Positions 1-7,609 of a DNA stretch of 64,000 nucleotides are shown one piece after another. Below the pieces are notes generated by a model. That model saw only the letters and a program-made list of their open reading frames with translations. It was not told where the DNA came from and ran no database searches. The stretch spans positions 41,421 through 105,420 of the forward strand of contig CANKBS010000012.1 in the NCBI GenBank assembly GCA_947480015.1, given 5' to 3'. The DNA comes from Sphingobacteriaceae bacterium (GTDB taxonomy: Bacteria > Bacteroidota > Bacteroidia > B-17B0 > Aurantibacillaceae). The translations under genes were made by a program, and so were the position numbers. The first letter of the stretch is position 1, and each line of letters begins with the position of its first letter.

Positions 1-321
1 GGGGGAACTTTTGTAGATACAATTGAAGTGAAAGTCAATCATAATTTGGTGGGTTTAAAAAACTATTCAGCTCTGCTTAGTAAATTACTACTCTACCCGC
101 AACCGGCAGCTGCTGAGCTTAGTGTTAGTGGGCTGGATGGGGCTTTCAAAACAATTCGGGTTTATGATGCCTTTGGAAATCTGCTCAGGGAAATTTATCC
201 GGAGCCGAAAGAAAAATTGATCATACTAAATACCACTGAATTTAGTTCAGGTATTTATTCTTTGCTTTTTGAAGATGCGCAACAAAACAGAATGAGTCGG
301 TGCTTTATTATTGAAAGGTGA
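1..321 (+). CDS. C-terminal part of a T9SS type A sorting-domain protein (5' end outside window)
   Basis: The reading frame is open from base 1, so this is the tail of a larger gene and the apparent GTG start at 28 is not real. The visible part carries the usual type A sorting-domain layout: LLYPQPAAAELSVSG (the YPNP-like strand), then IRVYDAFGNLLRE, then FSSGIYSLLF and a basic end, CFIIER. In the family this domain directs a Sec-exported protein through the type IX system to the cell surface. What the rest of the protein does cannot be told from here. It is followed directly by the REP-like repeat field. Confidence 0.8.
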   Translation, partial: GGTFVDTIEVKVNHNLVGLKNYSALLSKLLLYPQPAAAELSVSGLDGAFKTIRVYDAFGNLLREIYPEPKEKLIILNTTEFSSGIYSLLFEDAQQNRMSRCFIIER

Positions 322-329
322 TGGGGCTT

Positions 330-680
330 GTCATGGTTCGACAAGCTCACCATGACACACTCACAATTACAAGCTCACCATGACATGTTAGTTAAATGCA
401 CTTAGGATGCCCAAGGATGTCATCCTGAGCCTGTCGAAGGATGGCTCTGCCTGTCATGGTTCGATGCTTCGACGGGCTCAGCACAAACAGCTCACCATGA
501 CACACTCACAATTACAAGCTCACCATGACATGTTAGTTAAATGCACTTAGGATGCCCAAGGATGTCATCCTGAGCCTGTCGAAGGATGGCACTGGCTGTC
601 ATGGTTCTATGCTTCCTTATCATGGTTCGACAAGCTCACCATGACTTAGTAGTGGTCATCCTGAGCCTGTCGAAGGATGG
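330..680. repeat. REP-like palindrome cluster, left of the GIY-YIG gene, with a 145-bp tandem duplication
   Basis: Two related palindromes alternate here. Type 1 has arms GTCATGGT/ACCATGAC around the loop TCGACAAGCTC: 330-356 and 619-645 (the latter lacking the first G), an interrupted copy at 453-501, and half copies ending at 384 and 529. Type 2 has arms CATCCT/AGGATG around GAGCCTGTCGA: 419-444, 564-589 and 655-680. The type 2 loop is the reverse complement of the type 1 loop with one base changed. A block of about 127 bp (344-470) is repeated at 489-615 with a period of 145 bp. No coding sequence is credible in 322-655. Confidence 0.9.
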
Positions 681-982
681 TCTTCCGAAGAAGGAAACCT
701 TACCTTATAGTTTTTTGATAGTTCAACCAAAGCCTCATAATTCCCTAAAATCAAAGCCTCCTTTTTTTTACGAGACCAACCTTTCAATTGTTTTTCCCTG
801 GCAATAGCTGCTAAATTATTTTCAATTATTTCGAAGTATACCAACTCTAAAGGCCTTCGTGAATAAGTATAACAGGTTGGATTCAAACCCTCTTCATGTT
901 GGGATAGCCTAGAATTAACATCATTGCTAACACCAATATAATAGCTATCGTCTGAACATTTAAGTATATAAACATAAAGCAT
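656..982 (-). CDS. GIY-YIG nuclease superfamily protein
   Basis: A 108-residue single-domain GIY-YIG protein of the UPF0213/YhbQ-like type. It shows VYILKC followed by YYIGVSND, then the Arg of SRLSQHEEG, a LELVYFE strand and the AIAREKQLKGW helix carrying the conserved Glu, ending in KKKEALI. The family consists of small standalone nucleases, several of which act on branched or damaged DNA; the role of this one is unknown. The last seven residues (HPSTGSG) and the stop codon are encoded by the REP-like palindrome at 655-680, so the natural C-terminus has been replaced or extended by the repeat. More copies of the same repeat lie about 90-300 bp upstream. There is no operon partner. Confidence 0.88.
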   Translation of the reverse strand: MLYVYILKCSDDSYYIGVSNDVNSRLSQHEEGLNPTCYTYSRRPLELVYFEIIENNLAAIAREKQLKGWSRKKKEALILGNYEALVELSKNYKVRFPSSEDHPSTGSG

Positions 983-1069
983 GATTAAAATTAAATAAAA
1001 TCATGTATTGCTTTTTTTGTTGTGATTTTTATTCGCGTAGATTTTTTTCACGTAACATTATTGAGTCAT

Positions 1070-1285
1070 GGTTCTATGGTTCGATGGTAGATGCTTCCCT
1101 TGTCATGGTTCGACAGGCTCACCATGACCTATTAGTCGTCATCCTGAGCCTGTCGAAGGATGGCTCTGCCTGTCATGGTTCGACAAGCTCACCATGACAA
1201 GCTCACCATGACCTATTAGTCGTCATCCTGAGTAAGTTTAAGCTGAGCTTGGCCGATAGCTATCGGCCGAAGCATCGAAGGATGG
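1070..1285. repeat. REP-like palindrome cluster, right of the GIY-YIG gene
   Basis: Full type 1 copies lie at 1102-1128 and 1172-1198, a full type 2 copy at 1138-1163, and a half type 1 copy at 1198-1212. An interrupted type 2 copy spans 1222-1285: CATCCTGAG is separated from TCGAAGGATGG by a foreign segment that contains the perfect 18-bp palindrome GGCCGATAGCTATCGGCC (1251-1268). Degenerate arms are visible around 1065-1100. The stretch 983-1306 has no convincing gene; the frame from 1003 is composed of repeat sequence. Confidence 0.88.
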
Positions 1286-1306
1286 TGAAAGACAGCGAAG
1301 AAAGAA

Positions 1307-1558
1307 TTACTCCTTCTCGATTTCCTTTTTAATTTCCTGAATGTGTTCGTTTACCTGTTCGGTAAGACCACCGGTACTTTCGCGGATATCTTTTTGAATG
1401 CCACTGGTGGCATCTTTAAATTCACGGATTCCTTTTCCTAAAGTTTTGGCAATAGTTGGAATACCTTTGCCACCAAATAAAAGCAGGATCACAAAAACCA
1501 CGAGGATCACCTCGCCGCCACCTAAGTTTAAAAATAAAATGAATTGATTAATTGCCAT
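1307..1558 (-). CDS. tatA: Sec-independent (twin-arginine) translocase subunit TatA/TatE
   Basis: 83 residues with the classic TatA plan: a short N-terminus, one membrane helix (about residues 12-29, GGGEVILVVFVILLLFGG), the hinge GKGIPTIAKTLGKGIREF, an amphipathic helix and a charged tail ending in KKEIEKE. TatA oligomers form the protein-conducting element for folded Tat substrates. The start codon overlaps by one base the stop of the 36-residue membrane protein upstream, which implies translational coupling. It is the last gene of the minus-strand run that begins near 7580. TatC is not in the window. Confidence 0.93.
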   Translation of the reverse strand: MAINQFILFLNLGGGEVILVVFVILLLFGGKGIPTIAKTLGKGIREFKDATSGIQKDIRESTGGLTEQVNEHIQEIKKEIEKE

Positions 1559-1668
1559 TACTTTTTGCCTCCTCGCATAAATTTAAAAACCACCACACAG
1601 CCGGTAATAAAGATCAGCGCCACAAAAGCAATGATAAAATAATGACCAAAATCAAGCGTGTTATTCAT
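1558..1668 (-). CDS. 36-residue single-span membrane protein coupled to tatA
   Basis: A short frame, MNNTLDFGHYFIIAFVALIF followed by ITGCVVVFKFMRGGKK, ends in TAA whose last base is the first base of the tatA ATG. It has one hydrophobic helix (about residues 9-30) and a basic C-terminal RGGKK, so it should sit in the inner membrane with its C-terminus inside (positive-inside rule). I do not recognise a family. The position between an aspartoacylase-like gene and tatA, with direct stop/start overlap, argues that it is translated. A role in the Tat system is only a guess from context. Confidence 0.6.
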   Translation of the reverse strand: MNNTLDFGHYFIIAFVALIFITGCVVVFKFMRGGKK

Positions 1669-1686
1669 GTCGCAAGTTACTAAAAA

Positions 1687-2637
1687 TTATGTTTCCATCA
1701 TGCCAATGTGTATGAGCGCATCACCCTGATTCACCACCGGTTGGTTGTTTATGCCCACAATGTAGCCGTTTTCGGGACTAAACACCTTGTCTTCGGTTTG
1801 ACCAAAAGGATTAAAAATAATACCCAGCAGATCACCTTTTGAAACCGGGGCGCCGTTATCTACACTCATGTGAAACAAGCCGCTGCTATTGGCCCGCACC
1901 CAGGTATCGTTCTTTATTTTTACCGATGCATTGTCAGGCACTTCAAAATTGATCATGCCGTAGGAGTTCATTAAACGCAAACAACCGTTCACACCCTCAT
2001 TAATGGCATGGTAATCAAAACGCATGCTTTCCCCGCCTTCAAATACTAAAATGGGTTTGTTTTTTTTGGCGGCTTCTTTTCTAAAAGTGCCATCGCGGTA
2101 AGTACTGTCGATAATTAAAGGCGCCGAAAACCTTTCGGCCAAAGCTACATTATCTGGAAAATCAAACACACAGCGCAATTGCGGAAAATTATTCAGCTTG
2201 GCTCCACCGGTATGAAAATCCACACCAAAATCGATAATGGGTAAAATATGTTTCATTAAATCGTAAGCAATTCGGCTTCCAAAAGACCCTTTTTTAGAAC
2301 CGGGAAAACAACGGTTCAGGTCGCGGCCATCGGGCAAATCGCGACTGCCATACAAAAAAGAAATTACATTAATAACCGGTATGGCAATGAGGGTACCGCA
2401 TTTGAGATCTTTCACCTCATCGCGGGAAATAACTTTGCGTAAAATTTCTATGCCATTGGTTTCTTCGCCATGCATGCCGGCGCTTAATAATAAAGTGGGG
2501 CCCTTTTCTTTAGAGCGCATCACAATAACCGGAATTTCGAGTTTGGTTTTGGTGTGTAATTCGTAAGAATTTAAAATCACCGTTCTGTTTTGGCCGGACT
2601 CAATGGTTTGCCCGTTAATGACTAAGCTGGACTGCAC
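1687..2637 (-). CDS. Succinylglutamate desuccinylase/aspartoacylase family protein
   Basis: 316 residues, a zinc-dependent M14-like amidohydrolase fold of the AstE/AspA group (COG3608 type). The zinc ligands are visible as His and Glu in GMHGEETNG and the later His in VDFHTGG; RDLNRCFPG is the substrate-binding Asn-Arg region. The last ~90 residues form the beta-rich domain typical of the group (GLFHMSVDNGAPVSKGDLLG). It lies 23 bp downstream of rimK and in the same strand as a retropepsin-like gene, the grouping often seen around RimK. A job in removing or processing glutamate tails is inferred from that context, not shown by the sequence. Confidence 0.85.
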   Translation of the reverse strand: MQSSLVINGQTIESGQNRTVILNSYELHTKTKLEIPVIVMRSKEKGPTLLLSAGMHGEETNGIEILRKVISRDEVKDLKCGTLIAIPVINVISFLYGSRDLPDGRDLNRCFPGSKKGSFGSRIAYDLMKHILPIIDFGVDFHTGGAKLNNFPQLRCVFDFPDNVALAERFSAPLIIDSTYRDGTFRKEAAKKNKPILVFEGGESMRFDYHAINEGVNGCLRLMNSYGMINFEVPDNASVKIKNDTWVRANSSGLFHMSVDNGAPVSKGDLLGIIFNPFGQTEDKVFSPENGYIVGINNQPVVNQGDALIHIGMMET

Positions 2638-2660
2638 TGTTTATTTTTTAAGATTAAAAA

Positions 2661-3557
2661 TTATTCGCCGGGTTTATTAAACTCATTACGCTCTACGTAT
2701 TCAATAATTTTTCCGGCAATGTCGATGCCTGTAGCGCCTTCAATGCCTTCAAGGCCAGGCGATGAATTCACTTCCATAACCAAAGGTCCGCGACTCGATT
2801 GCAGCAGATCAACCCCGGCAATACCAAGTCCCAGTTTTTTTGCCGATTTAATGGCCGTGGCTCTTTCTTCGGCAGTAAGTTGAATCACAGAAGCTGAACC
2901 CCCGCGATGCAGGTTCGAGCGGAATTCCCCGTCCTTAGCCTGACGTTTCATGGCCCCAACAATTTGTCCGTCTACCACAAACACACGCAGATCGGCACCT
3001 CCGGCTTCTTTAATAAATTCCTGCACCAGCATGTTGGCTTCTAATTTTAAAAAAGCTTCAATAACACTTTTAGCCGCCTTTTGATTTTCGGCTAAAATAA
3101 CACCAATGCCTTGTGTCCCTTCTAAAAGCTTGATCACACAGGGTGCGCCGCCAATATTCTCAATCACGTTATCAATATCTTTATCTTTAGGTGAAGAGGC
3201 AAAAGCAGTTTTTGGAATACCAATACCGGCGCGGGCTAAAATTTGCAGACTGCGTAATTTATCACGCGAGCGCACCAGAGCCTGTGATTCAACGGCAGTG
3301 AAAATCTTCATCATTTCAAACTGACGCACCACGGCCGAGCCGTAAAAAGTTGCCGAAGCCCCAATGCGGGGAATAACCGCGTTGACATCGGTAACTTCTT
3401 TTCCGTTAAAATAAATATGCGGACGACCCTGTTCGATGACCAGCACACATTTCATGTGATCGAGCAGCAACATTTCGTGACCGCGTTGTTCGCCGGCTTC
3501 CAGGAGTCGTTTGGTAGAGTATAGGTTTTTATTACGGGATAATAAGGCGATCTTCAT
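2661..3557 (-). CDS. rimK: RimK-type alpha-L-glutamate ligase (ATP-grasp)
   Basis: 298 residues matching RimK along the whole length. The N-terminal part begins [20 protein letters not shown]; the ATP-grasp part has [13 protein letters not shown] (phosphate loop), [20 protein letters not shown], the RRG-like loop [11 protein letters not shown] and the metal site [27 protein letters not shown]. coli RimK adds glutamates to the C-terminus of ribosomal protein S6. The length is the usual ~300 residues and all catalytic segments look intact. It sits between a retropepsin-like gene and an aspartoacylase-like gene, so a small protein-modification operon is likely. Confidence 0.93.
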   Translation of the reverse strand: MKIALLSRNKNLYSTKRLLEAGEQRGHEMLLLDHMKCVLVIEQGRPHIYFNGKEVTDVNAVIPRIGASATFYGSAVVRQFEMMKIFTAVESQALVRSRDKLRSLQILARAGIGIPKTAFASSPKDKDIDNVIENIGGAPCVIKLLEGTQGIGVILAENQKAAKSVIEAFLKLEANMLVQEFIKEAGGADLRVFVVDGQIVGAMKRQAKDGEFRSNLHRGGSASVIQLTAEERATAIKSAKKLGLGIAGVDLLQSSRGPLVMEVNSSPGLEGIEGATGIDIAGKIIEYVERNEFNKPGE

Positions 3558-3611
3558 CTTTTTCTGGTTTTAATGTGAAATTAAAAATTGAAAATTAATA
3601 ACCGTTACGAA

Positions 3612-4058
3612 TTAAATGGGTTTTGTATTCAGTAAATAAATGGCTTTGTTTAGGTCGATGCCTCCGGTATGGATCTGGTTCACATCGATGAGAAATTTTC
3701 CTTTTAATAAACGACGGCCTATAAGCACCGGATAACGCAGGTTGTCGCGGTTCGACAAAGAAATGGTAGACATAACTTTTTTTCTACCAACTTTTATGAG
3801 CGTTTTTATCACGTAACGTTCTTCCATTTCACCAAATGAATTTTTGATTTTCTTTTGTGTAAACTCTTCAAAGCGCAGCACCTTGCTTTCTTTTTGAGTT
3901 AAAGTAAAATAAAGGATTGCTTTTGTATTTTCATAATTTATTATGATGTTTTCGCAATGCAACGAAGAGGTATAAGCCCCGGTGTCGATCTTAGCTTCCA
4001 TGCCATGCATACCCAGCAATGGAAAATCAACAAATTCCCTTCGTCCGATCAATTTCAT
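3612..4058 (-). CDS. RimB-like retropepsin-fold protein (COG4067 type, often labelled ATP-dependent zinc protease)
   Basis: 148 residues from the ATG at 4058, which follows the stop of the FAD oxidoreductase after a single base. A longer frame to 4118 exists but would overlap that gene, and conserved sequence begins at MKLIGRREFVDFP. The aspartic-protease signature is AKIDTGAYTSSLHC, followed by a flap-like beta region and a C-terminal YPVLIGRRLLKGKFLIDV, the ILGR-like psi loop of retropepsins. Proteins of this type are regularly encoded next to rimK, as here. Whether it is a working protease is not known from sequence. Confidence 0.82.
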   Translation of the reverse strand: MKLIGRREFVDFPLLGMHGMEAKIDTGAYTSSLHCENIIINYENTKAILYFTLTQKESKVLRFEEFTQKKIKNSFGEMEERYVIKTLIKVGRKKVMSTISLSNRDNLRYPVLIGRRLLKGKFLIDVNQIHTGGIDLNKAIYLLNTKPI

Positions 4059-4059
4059 C

Positions 4060-5130
4060 TTATGAGCTTTGTGTTGCGGCATAGTTCTTATAAAAGCGTT
4101 TAACATTCGCCTCTTCATGAATGCTTTCCTTTTCTAAGTAGAAATTTACGAAATTTTTTGCGAAGTAAGGTGCCAGCATAACGCCTTTGGTGCCTAGTCC
4201 GTTAAAAATAAATAAATTTTTATATTGGGGATGCGCTCCTATAATGGGGCGACGATCGATGCTGGAAGGACGAATACCGGCCGCGTGTTTAATTAAGGTA
4301 TAGTCGCAGCTGATGAGTTGTTTCAGTTTGTTGTGCAATTCGCTAGCGCCGGCTTCGGTAGGCTCTTCCGTGAGATCATCCCAGGCATAAGTAGCACCTA
4401 CTTTGTAGCGCTTATTACCCAGATCCATTAAAAAACCATTTTTATTAAAGATGCAGTTGTTGAGTTTCAGATCATTACTTTCAATGGTAAACACCTCGCC
4501 TTTGGCCGGTTTTAATGGAATCCAATTAAAATAGGGATTGTTTTTTACCAGATACCCTTCACAAAATAAAATGTTTTTGGCTTTTAGTCCTTTATAAGAA
4601 ACATGATCTTCTTCGATGGTTAACAAGCTATGGTCAACTAATTCGTTGTGATACGAAGACTTAAAAAATTCGGCACTTCCGTTAATAAAGGCGGCCATGT
4701 TGATGTTCCCGCTTTGTTTAACGGCCCCATAGGCATTGGAAATTTTACAATTTACAAATTGCTCCGAGGTTTCAGTATAAATTTTTGGATCCAAAAAATC
4801 GCTTAATTCCCCGGTAGCTTTTTTTGTCCATAATGCTTTTTCCTGTTCTTCCACAAAAGGCTTAACCAGACTGCGTTGGCAGAGGAGCGTTTGACCCAGA
4901 TCTTTTTCGCAGGCCGAATAAAAACGATTGAGTTCAGGCACCAAATCATTGGCCAGCCAGCTTTTAGTGAGGCGTTTAAATACAATGGGATTCCAGATGC
5001 CACCGGCTACTAAAGAAGAGTTGGTTTCAGCATGGGGACCAATGAGTTTGAAACTTAAATGCTGTTGGTGCAAACTATGTGCCATCACTGTGGCGGCCAG
5101 GCCTCGACCAACTATAATAAAATCAACCAT
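4060..5130 (-). CDS. FAD-dependent oxidoreductase (DAO superfamily)
   Basis: 356 residues. The N-terminus is a Rossmann FAD-binding unit with a GxGxxA-type loop (FIIVGRGLAATVMAHSL), and GGIWNP is the DAO-type second FAD contact. Near the end, AAGIRPSSIDRRPIIGAHP and IFNGLGTKGVMLAPYFA match the isoalloxazine-binding close of glycine-oxidase-like enzymes. The substrate is probably an amine or amino acid, but nothing here fixes it. The start overlaps the stop of the upstream outer-membrane protein gene (TAATG), and its own stop is one base from the next gene, so it is firmly in the operon. Confidence 0.85.
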   Translation of the reverse strand: MVDFIIVGRGLAATVMAHSLHQQHLSFKLIGPHAETNSSLVAGGIWNPIVFKRLTKSWLANDLVPELNRFYSACEKDLGQTLLCQRSLVKPFVEEQEKALWTKKATGELSDFLDPKIYTETSEQFVNCKISNAYGAVKQSGNINMAAFINGSAEFFKSSYHNELVDHSLLTIEEDHVSYKGLKAKNILFCEGYLVKNNPYFNWIPLKPAKGEVFTIESNDLKLNNCIFNKNGFLMDLGNKRYKVGATYAWDDLTEEPTEAGASELHNKLKQLISCDYTLIKHAAGIRPSSIDRRPIIGAHPQYKNLFIFNGLGTKGVMLAPYFAKNFVNFYLEKESIHEEANVKRFYKNYAATQSS

Positions 5131-5744
5131 TATTTGCGTTCTGAGTGAACATTGGAATTAAAATTTTTCTTTGGTCCGCGATAAGCACCCGAGAAAAAAA
5201 GTACAATTTTAAAACCGAACAGTTTTTGTTTGTAATTCATTTCGCCAAAAACCTCAGCGCCTAAACCCATATCATACGAAAATTTGGTGACCGCCTGAAG
5301 GCAGCCGTATAAACCAAAACCATCGTAAAAAATGGCCTTTGTGCTTGAATCGCCTTCTACTCCCGTAAAATAGGTAGGCCCTACAAATGCTGCGAGATTT
5401 GTTGTTTTCGTCTCACGGCGGTAACCGTAACCCAAGTGAAACTGAATGTTGTTATTGGATTGAAATTCATTGCCACTCATCATAATCCCACCTTGAAAAT
5501 GTTGGGCTTTGATGTGAAACTGAAAATCGATGGCAATACATTTTTGCGATTGATTACGCATACTTGAGCCTAAAAAACCCGGACCTAAGGTAAGGTAATT
5601 ATTATGAATGCGATAACGTTTTGATTCGTAAATAATTTCTTGTTTACGGTCGTAGGGCGGCTTTTCGCCTTGTTGTAAAGGTTTTTCCTGAGCAGTAATT
5701 TGCAGAACAGCGAGAAGAACGAGTATGCTGAGTTTTAATTTGAT
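5130..5744 (-). CDS. Outer-membrane/secreted protein with in-frame signal peptide but no ATG, GTG or TTG start
   Basis: The frame stays open from the stop at 5130 up to a TAA at 5754-5756. From 5744 it reads (I)KLKLSILVLLAVLQITAQ, an obvious Sec signal peptide, followed by EKPLQQGEKPPYDRKQEI. No ATG, GTG or TTG lies upstream of the internal ATG at 5561, and starting there would discard the signal peptide and about 60 residues. The likely start is the ATC at 5742-5744; a sequencing error is the other explanation. The rest (about 204 residues) is rich in Gly and aromatic beta strands (LGYGYRRETKTTNLAAFVGP) as in small outer-membrane barrels. The stop overlaps the start of the FAD oxidoreductase gene. 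Confidence 0.65.
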   Translation of the reverse strand: MKLKLSILVLLAVLQITAQEKPLQQGEKPPYDRKQEIIYESKRYRIHNNYLTLGPGFLGSSMRNQSQKCIAIDFQFHIKAQHFQGGIMMSGNEFQSNNNIQFHLGYGYRRETKTTNLAAFVGPTYFTGVEGDSSTKAIFYDGFGLYGCLQAVTKFSYDMGLGAEVFGEMNYKQKLFGFKIVLFFSGAYRGPKKNFNSNVHSERK

Positions 5745-5779
5745 AAGGCTAAGTTAAAAAGAAAATTTGCTATTTAATG

Positions 5780-6421
5780 CTAAGAAATTAAAAAGGGATT
5801 ATTTTGGCGTTCACGTCCAATAGTGGTTGAAGGACCATGTCCCGAATACACTTTTACCGCATCGTCCAATACCAGCAAACGCTCGTGAATGGAGCTCATT
5901 AAGGTGTCATGACTAGCCAATGGAAGATCAGTACGACCTATACTGCCCTGAAAAAGCACATCGCCGGCAATGAGCAATTTATTTTCACTATTATAAAATG
6001 AAATACTTCCCGGTGAATGGCCCGGTGTAAAAATACATTCAAAAGCATAAGTTCCCAGCAAAATGGTATCACCATCGTTTAAATACTTTTGCGGAAAAGG
6101 AGAGGCCTCTGCCTTTACGCCATACATAGCAGCCGATTCGGGCATGCGTTGAATAAAAAACAGATCAGCTTCATGCATTTCAGGTAGTAACCCATAGGTA
6201 TCAAAAATAAAACGATTGCCCAACACATGATCGATGTGCGCATGCGTTAAAAGCAAACGACTTAAAGTCAGTTTTTTTTCTTCAACAAAATTTTTGAGGA
6301 TCTGATTTTCGCTAGCATTTGAATTGCCCGGATCGATGATAAAGGCCATGCCTTCGTCGTTATAGACTAGGTAAGTATTTTGCTGGAAAGGATTAAAACA
6401 AAAAGATTTGAGGTGCAACAT
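5780..6421 (-). CDS. MBL-fold metallo-hydrolase (glyoxalase II-like)
   Basis: 213 residues with the complete metal-binding set of the metallo-beta-lactamase fold: LLLTHAHIDHVLGN (HxHxDH), FTPGHSPGSISFY (third His), LIAGDVLF (bridging Asp) and VYSGHGPST (last His). The start MLHLKSFCFNPFQQNTYLVY matches the common N-terminus of the hydroxyacylglutathione-hydrolase-like group. The length suits a single-domain thioesterase-type hydrolase without the glyoxalase II C-terminal domain. The substrate is unknown. It lies four bases from the amidohydrolase gene upstream and is probably co-transcribed with it. Confidence 0.88.
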   Translation of the reverse strand: MLHLKSFCFNPFQQNTYLVYNDEGMAFIIDPGNSNASENQILKNFVEEKKLTLSRLLLTHAHIDHVLGNRFIFDTYGLLPEMHEADLFFIQRMPESAAMYGVKAEASPFPQKYLNDGDTILLGTYAFECIFTPGHSPGSISFYNSENKLLIAGDVLFQGSIGRTDLPLASHDTLMSSIHERLLVLDDAVKVYSGHGPSTTIGRERQNNPFLIS

Positions 6422-6425
6422 GGTA

Positions 6426-7580
6426 TTAGCTTGTTTTTTTTATAAAACGAAGGGTTGAATTTTTTTCTTCCAGCAAATTTAAGCCGGTATTTTTTCCGGG
6501 GATTAATTTCCCGAAATGGTCTGAAAGTGCCAAAGCCCTAGCTCCGTTGGAAGTGATGGCGCGGAGCAGATCGGCAAGCTCAAAACAGTTAGTGGCTTGG
6601 CGGATCAGATTTAATTCGGCGAGTACATCTAAAGTGACATTACTAGCAAGACTATCAGTTCCAAGGCAGATCTGATTTTTGTAATTAGAAAAAAGTGAAT
6701 AATCGGGTAAGGCGTTTTCGATGTACTGATTAGCAGCCGGACAAAAACACCAAAAAACGCCTTTATCGCCGGCCATTTTTATTTCTTCCGATTGGCTGAA
6801 GGTATTATGTACCAAGAGGCTTGGACTCTCTGGTAAAAAAGGCAGATAGTTTTTTAAACTCGTTTGTTTGGGTGCTTTAAACCAGGAAAGATCGAGTTTG
6901 AGAAAATCATAAAGCTCATTAAAGCCGTTTTTTTCGCCCGCAAAAAATTTCGTTTCTTCTAAACTCTCCTGATTGTGAATACTAAAAGGTAAGTGATGTG
7001 AAGCATCGTAATCACTGATGCGTTGAATGAGTTCGTTGGAAGTACTGTAGGGGGCGTGAGGGGCCAGACTACCTTTTAAATTATAGTTTTTTAGCGTTTG
7101 TATCAATTGCAATCCACGTTCGTAAGCCGCTCCGACACTGGCAGGATGCAGTCCGATGAGCTCAATAAAGGTATGATAACTAAGTTTGCTGTCGGCCTTA
7201 ATTTTAAAACTCTCTTCGGTATTGCTAATGTCGCCAACTAGCACCATGCCTTTGTTCCACATGTTTTTGTCAGCTTCCCGGGCATGTTCGGCCCTTTCTT
7301 CGGCCGGCATGGCATTTCGAATGCTGACAATTTGTTTCGCAAAACCTGGCAGGCCAGTATGTTCAGGGATTTGACCTTTCAGGTGACTGAGTTCCAAATG
7401 ACAGTGGGCATTCACAAAACCCGGTGTGAGAAGACCTTCCAGCCTTTCGATGCGGTTTGAATCAAGAGCGTTTTCAGAAATGATTTCCACTAACTGATCC
7501 TTTTCATCGAGCACTAAAACGGAATCCTCCGCCAAAAATTTCTCCCCCGAAAACAGTCTATTTGCTTTTAAAAAACGCAC
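6426..7580 (-). CDS. Amidohydrolase family protein (MTA/SAH deaminase-like)
   Basis: 384 residues of the COG0402 amidohydrolase group. Metal ligands can be followed: PGFVNAHCHLELSHLKG (HxH), SIHNQESLEE and LLVHNTFSQ (two His), and CLGTDSLASN (Asp). FCPAANQYI stands where the NPxSN-type loop lies in deaminases. Members deaminate or hydrolyse purine-like or related ring compounds; the substrate is not identifiable. Its start is only 29 bp from the start of divergent rlmN, so both promoters must overlap each other or the coding starts. It appears to be the first gene of the long minus-strand run. Confidence 0.87.
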   Translation of the reverse strand: MRFLKANRLFSGEKFLAEDSVLVLDEKDQLVEIISENALDSNRIERLEGLLTPGFVNAHCHLELSHLKGQIPEHTGLPGFAKQIVSIRNAMPAEERAEHAREADKNMWNKGMVLVGDISNTEESFKIKADSKLSYHTFIELIGLHPASVGAAYERGLQLIQTLKNYNLKGSLAPHAPYSTSNELIQRISDYDASHHLPFSIHNQESLEETKFFAGEKNGFNELYDFLKLDLSWFKAPKQTSLKNYLPFLPESPSLLVHNTFSQSEEIKMAGDKGVFWCFCPAANQYIENALPDYSLFSNYKNQICLGTDSLASNVTLDVLAELNLIRQATNCFELADLLRAITSNGARALALSDHFGKLIPGKNTGLNLLEEKNSTLRFIKKTS

Positions 7581-7609
7581 GGGCCAAAGTTAGTTATTTA
7601 TCGCTTGGA

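Noticed and set aside
586..807. Plus-strand frame opposite the GIY-YIG gene
   Set aside because: It overlaps a recognisable gene on the other strand and begins in repeat sequence.
1003..1197. Short plus-strand frame in the repeat cluster
   Set aside because: It is composed of translated palindrome sequence with no protein-like pattern.
330..1285. Repeat field as a CRISPR array
   Set aside because: Repeats are palindromic, of two alternating kinds, unevenly spaced, without unique spacers of constant length, and no cas genes are present.
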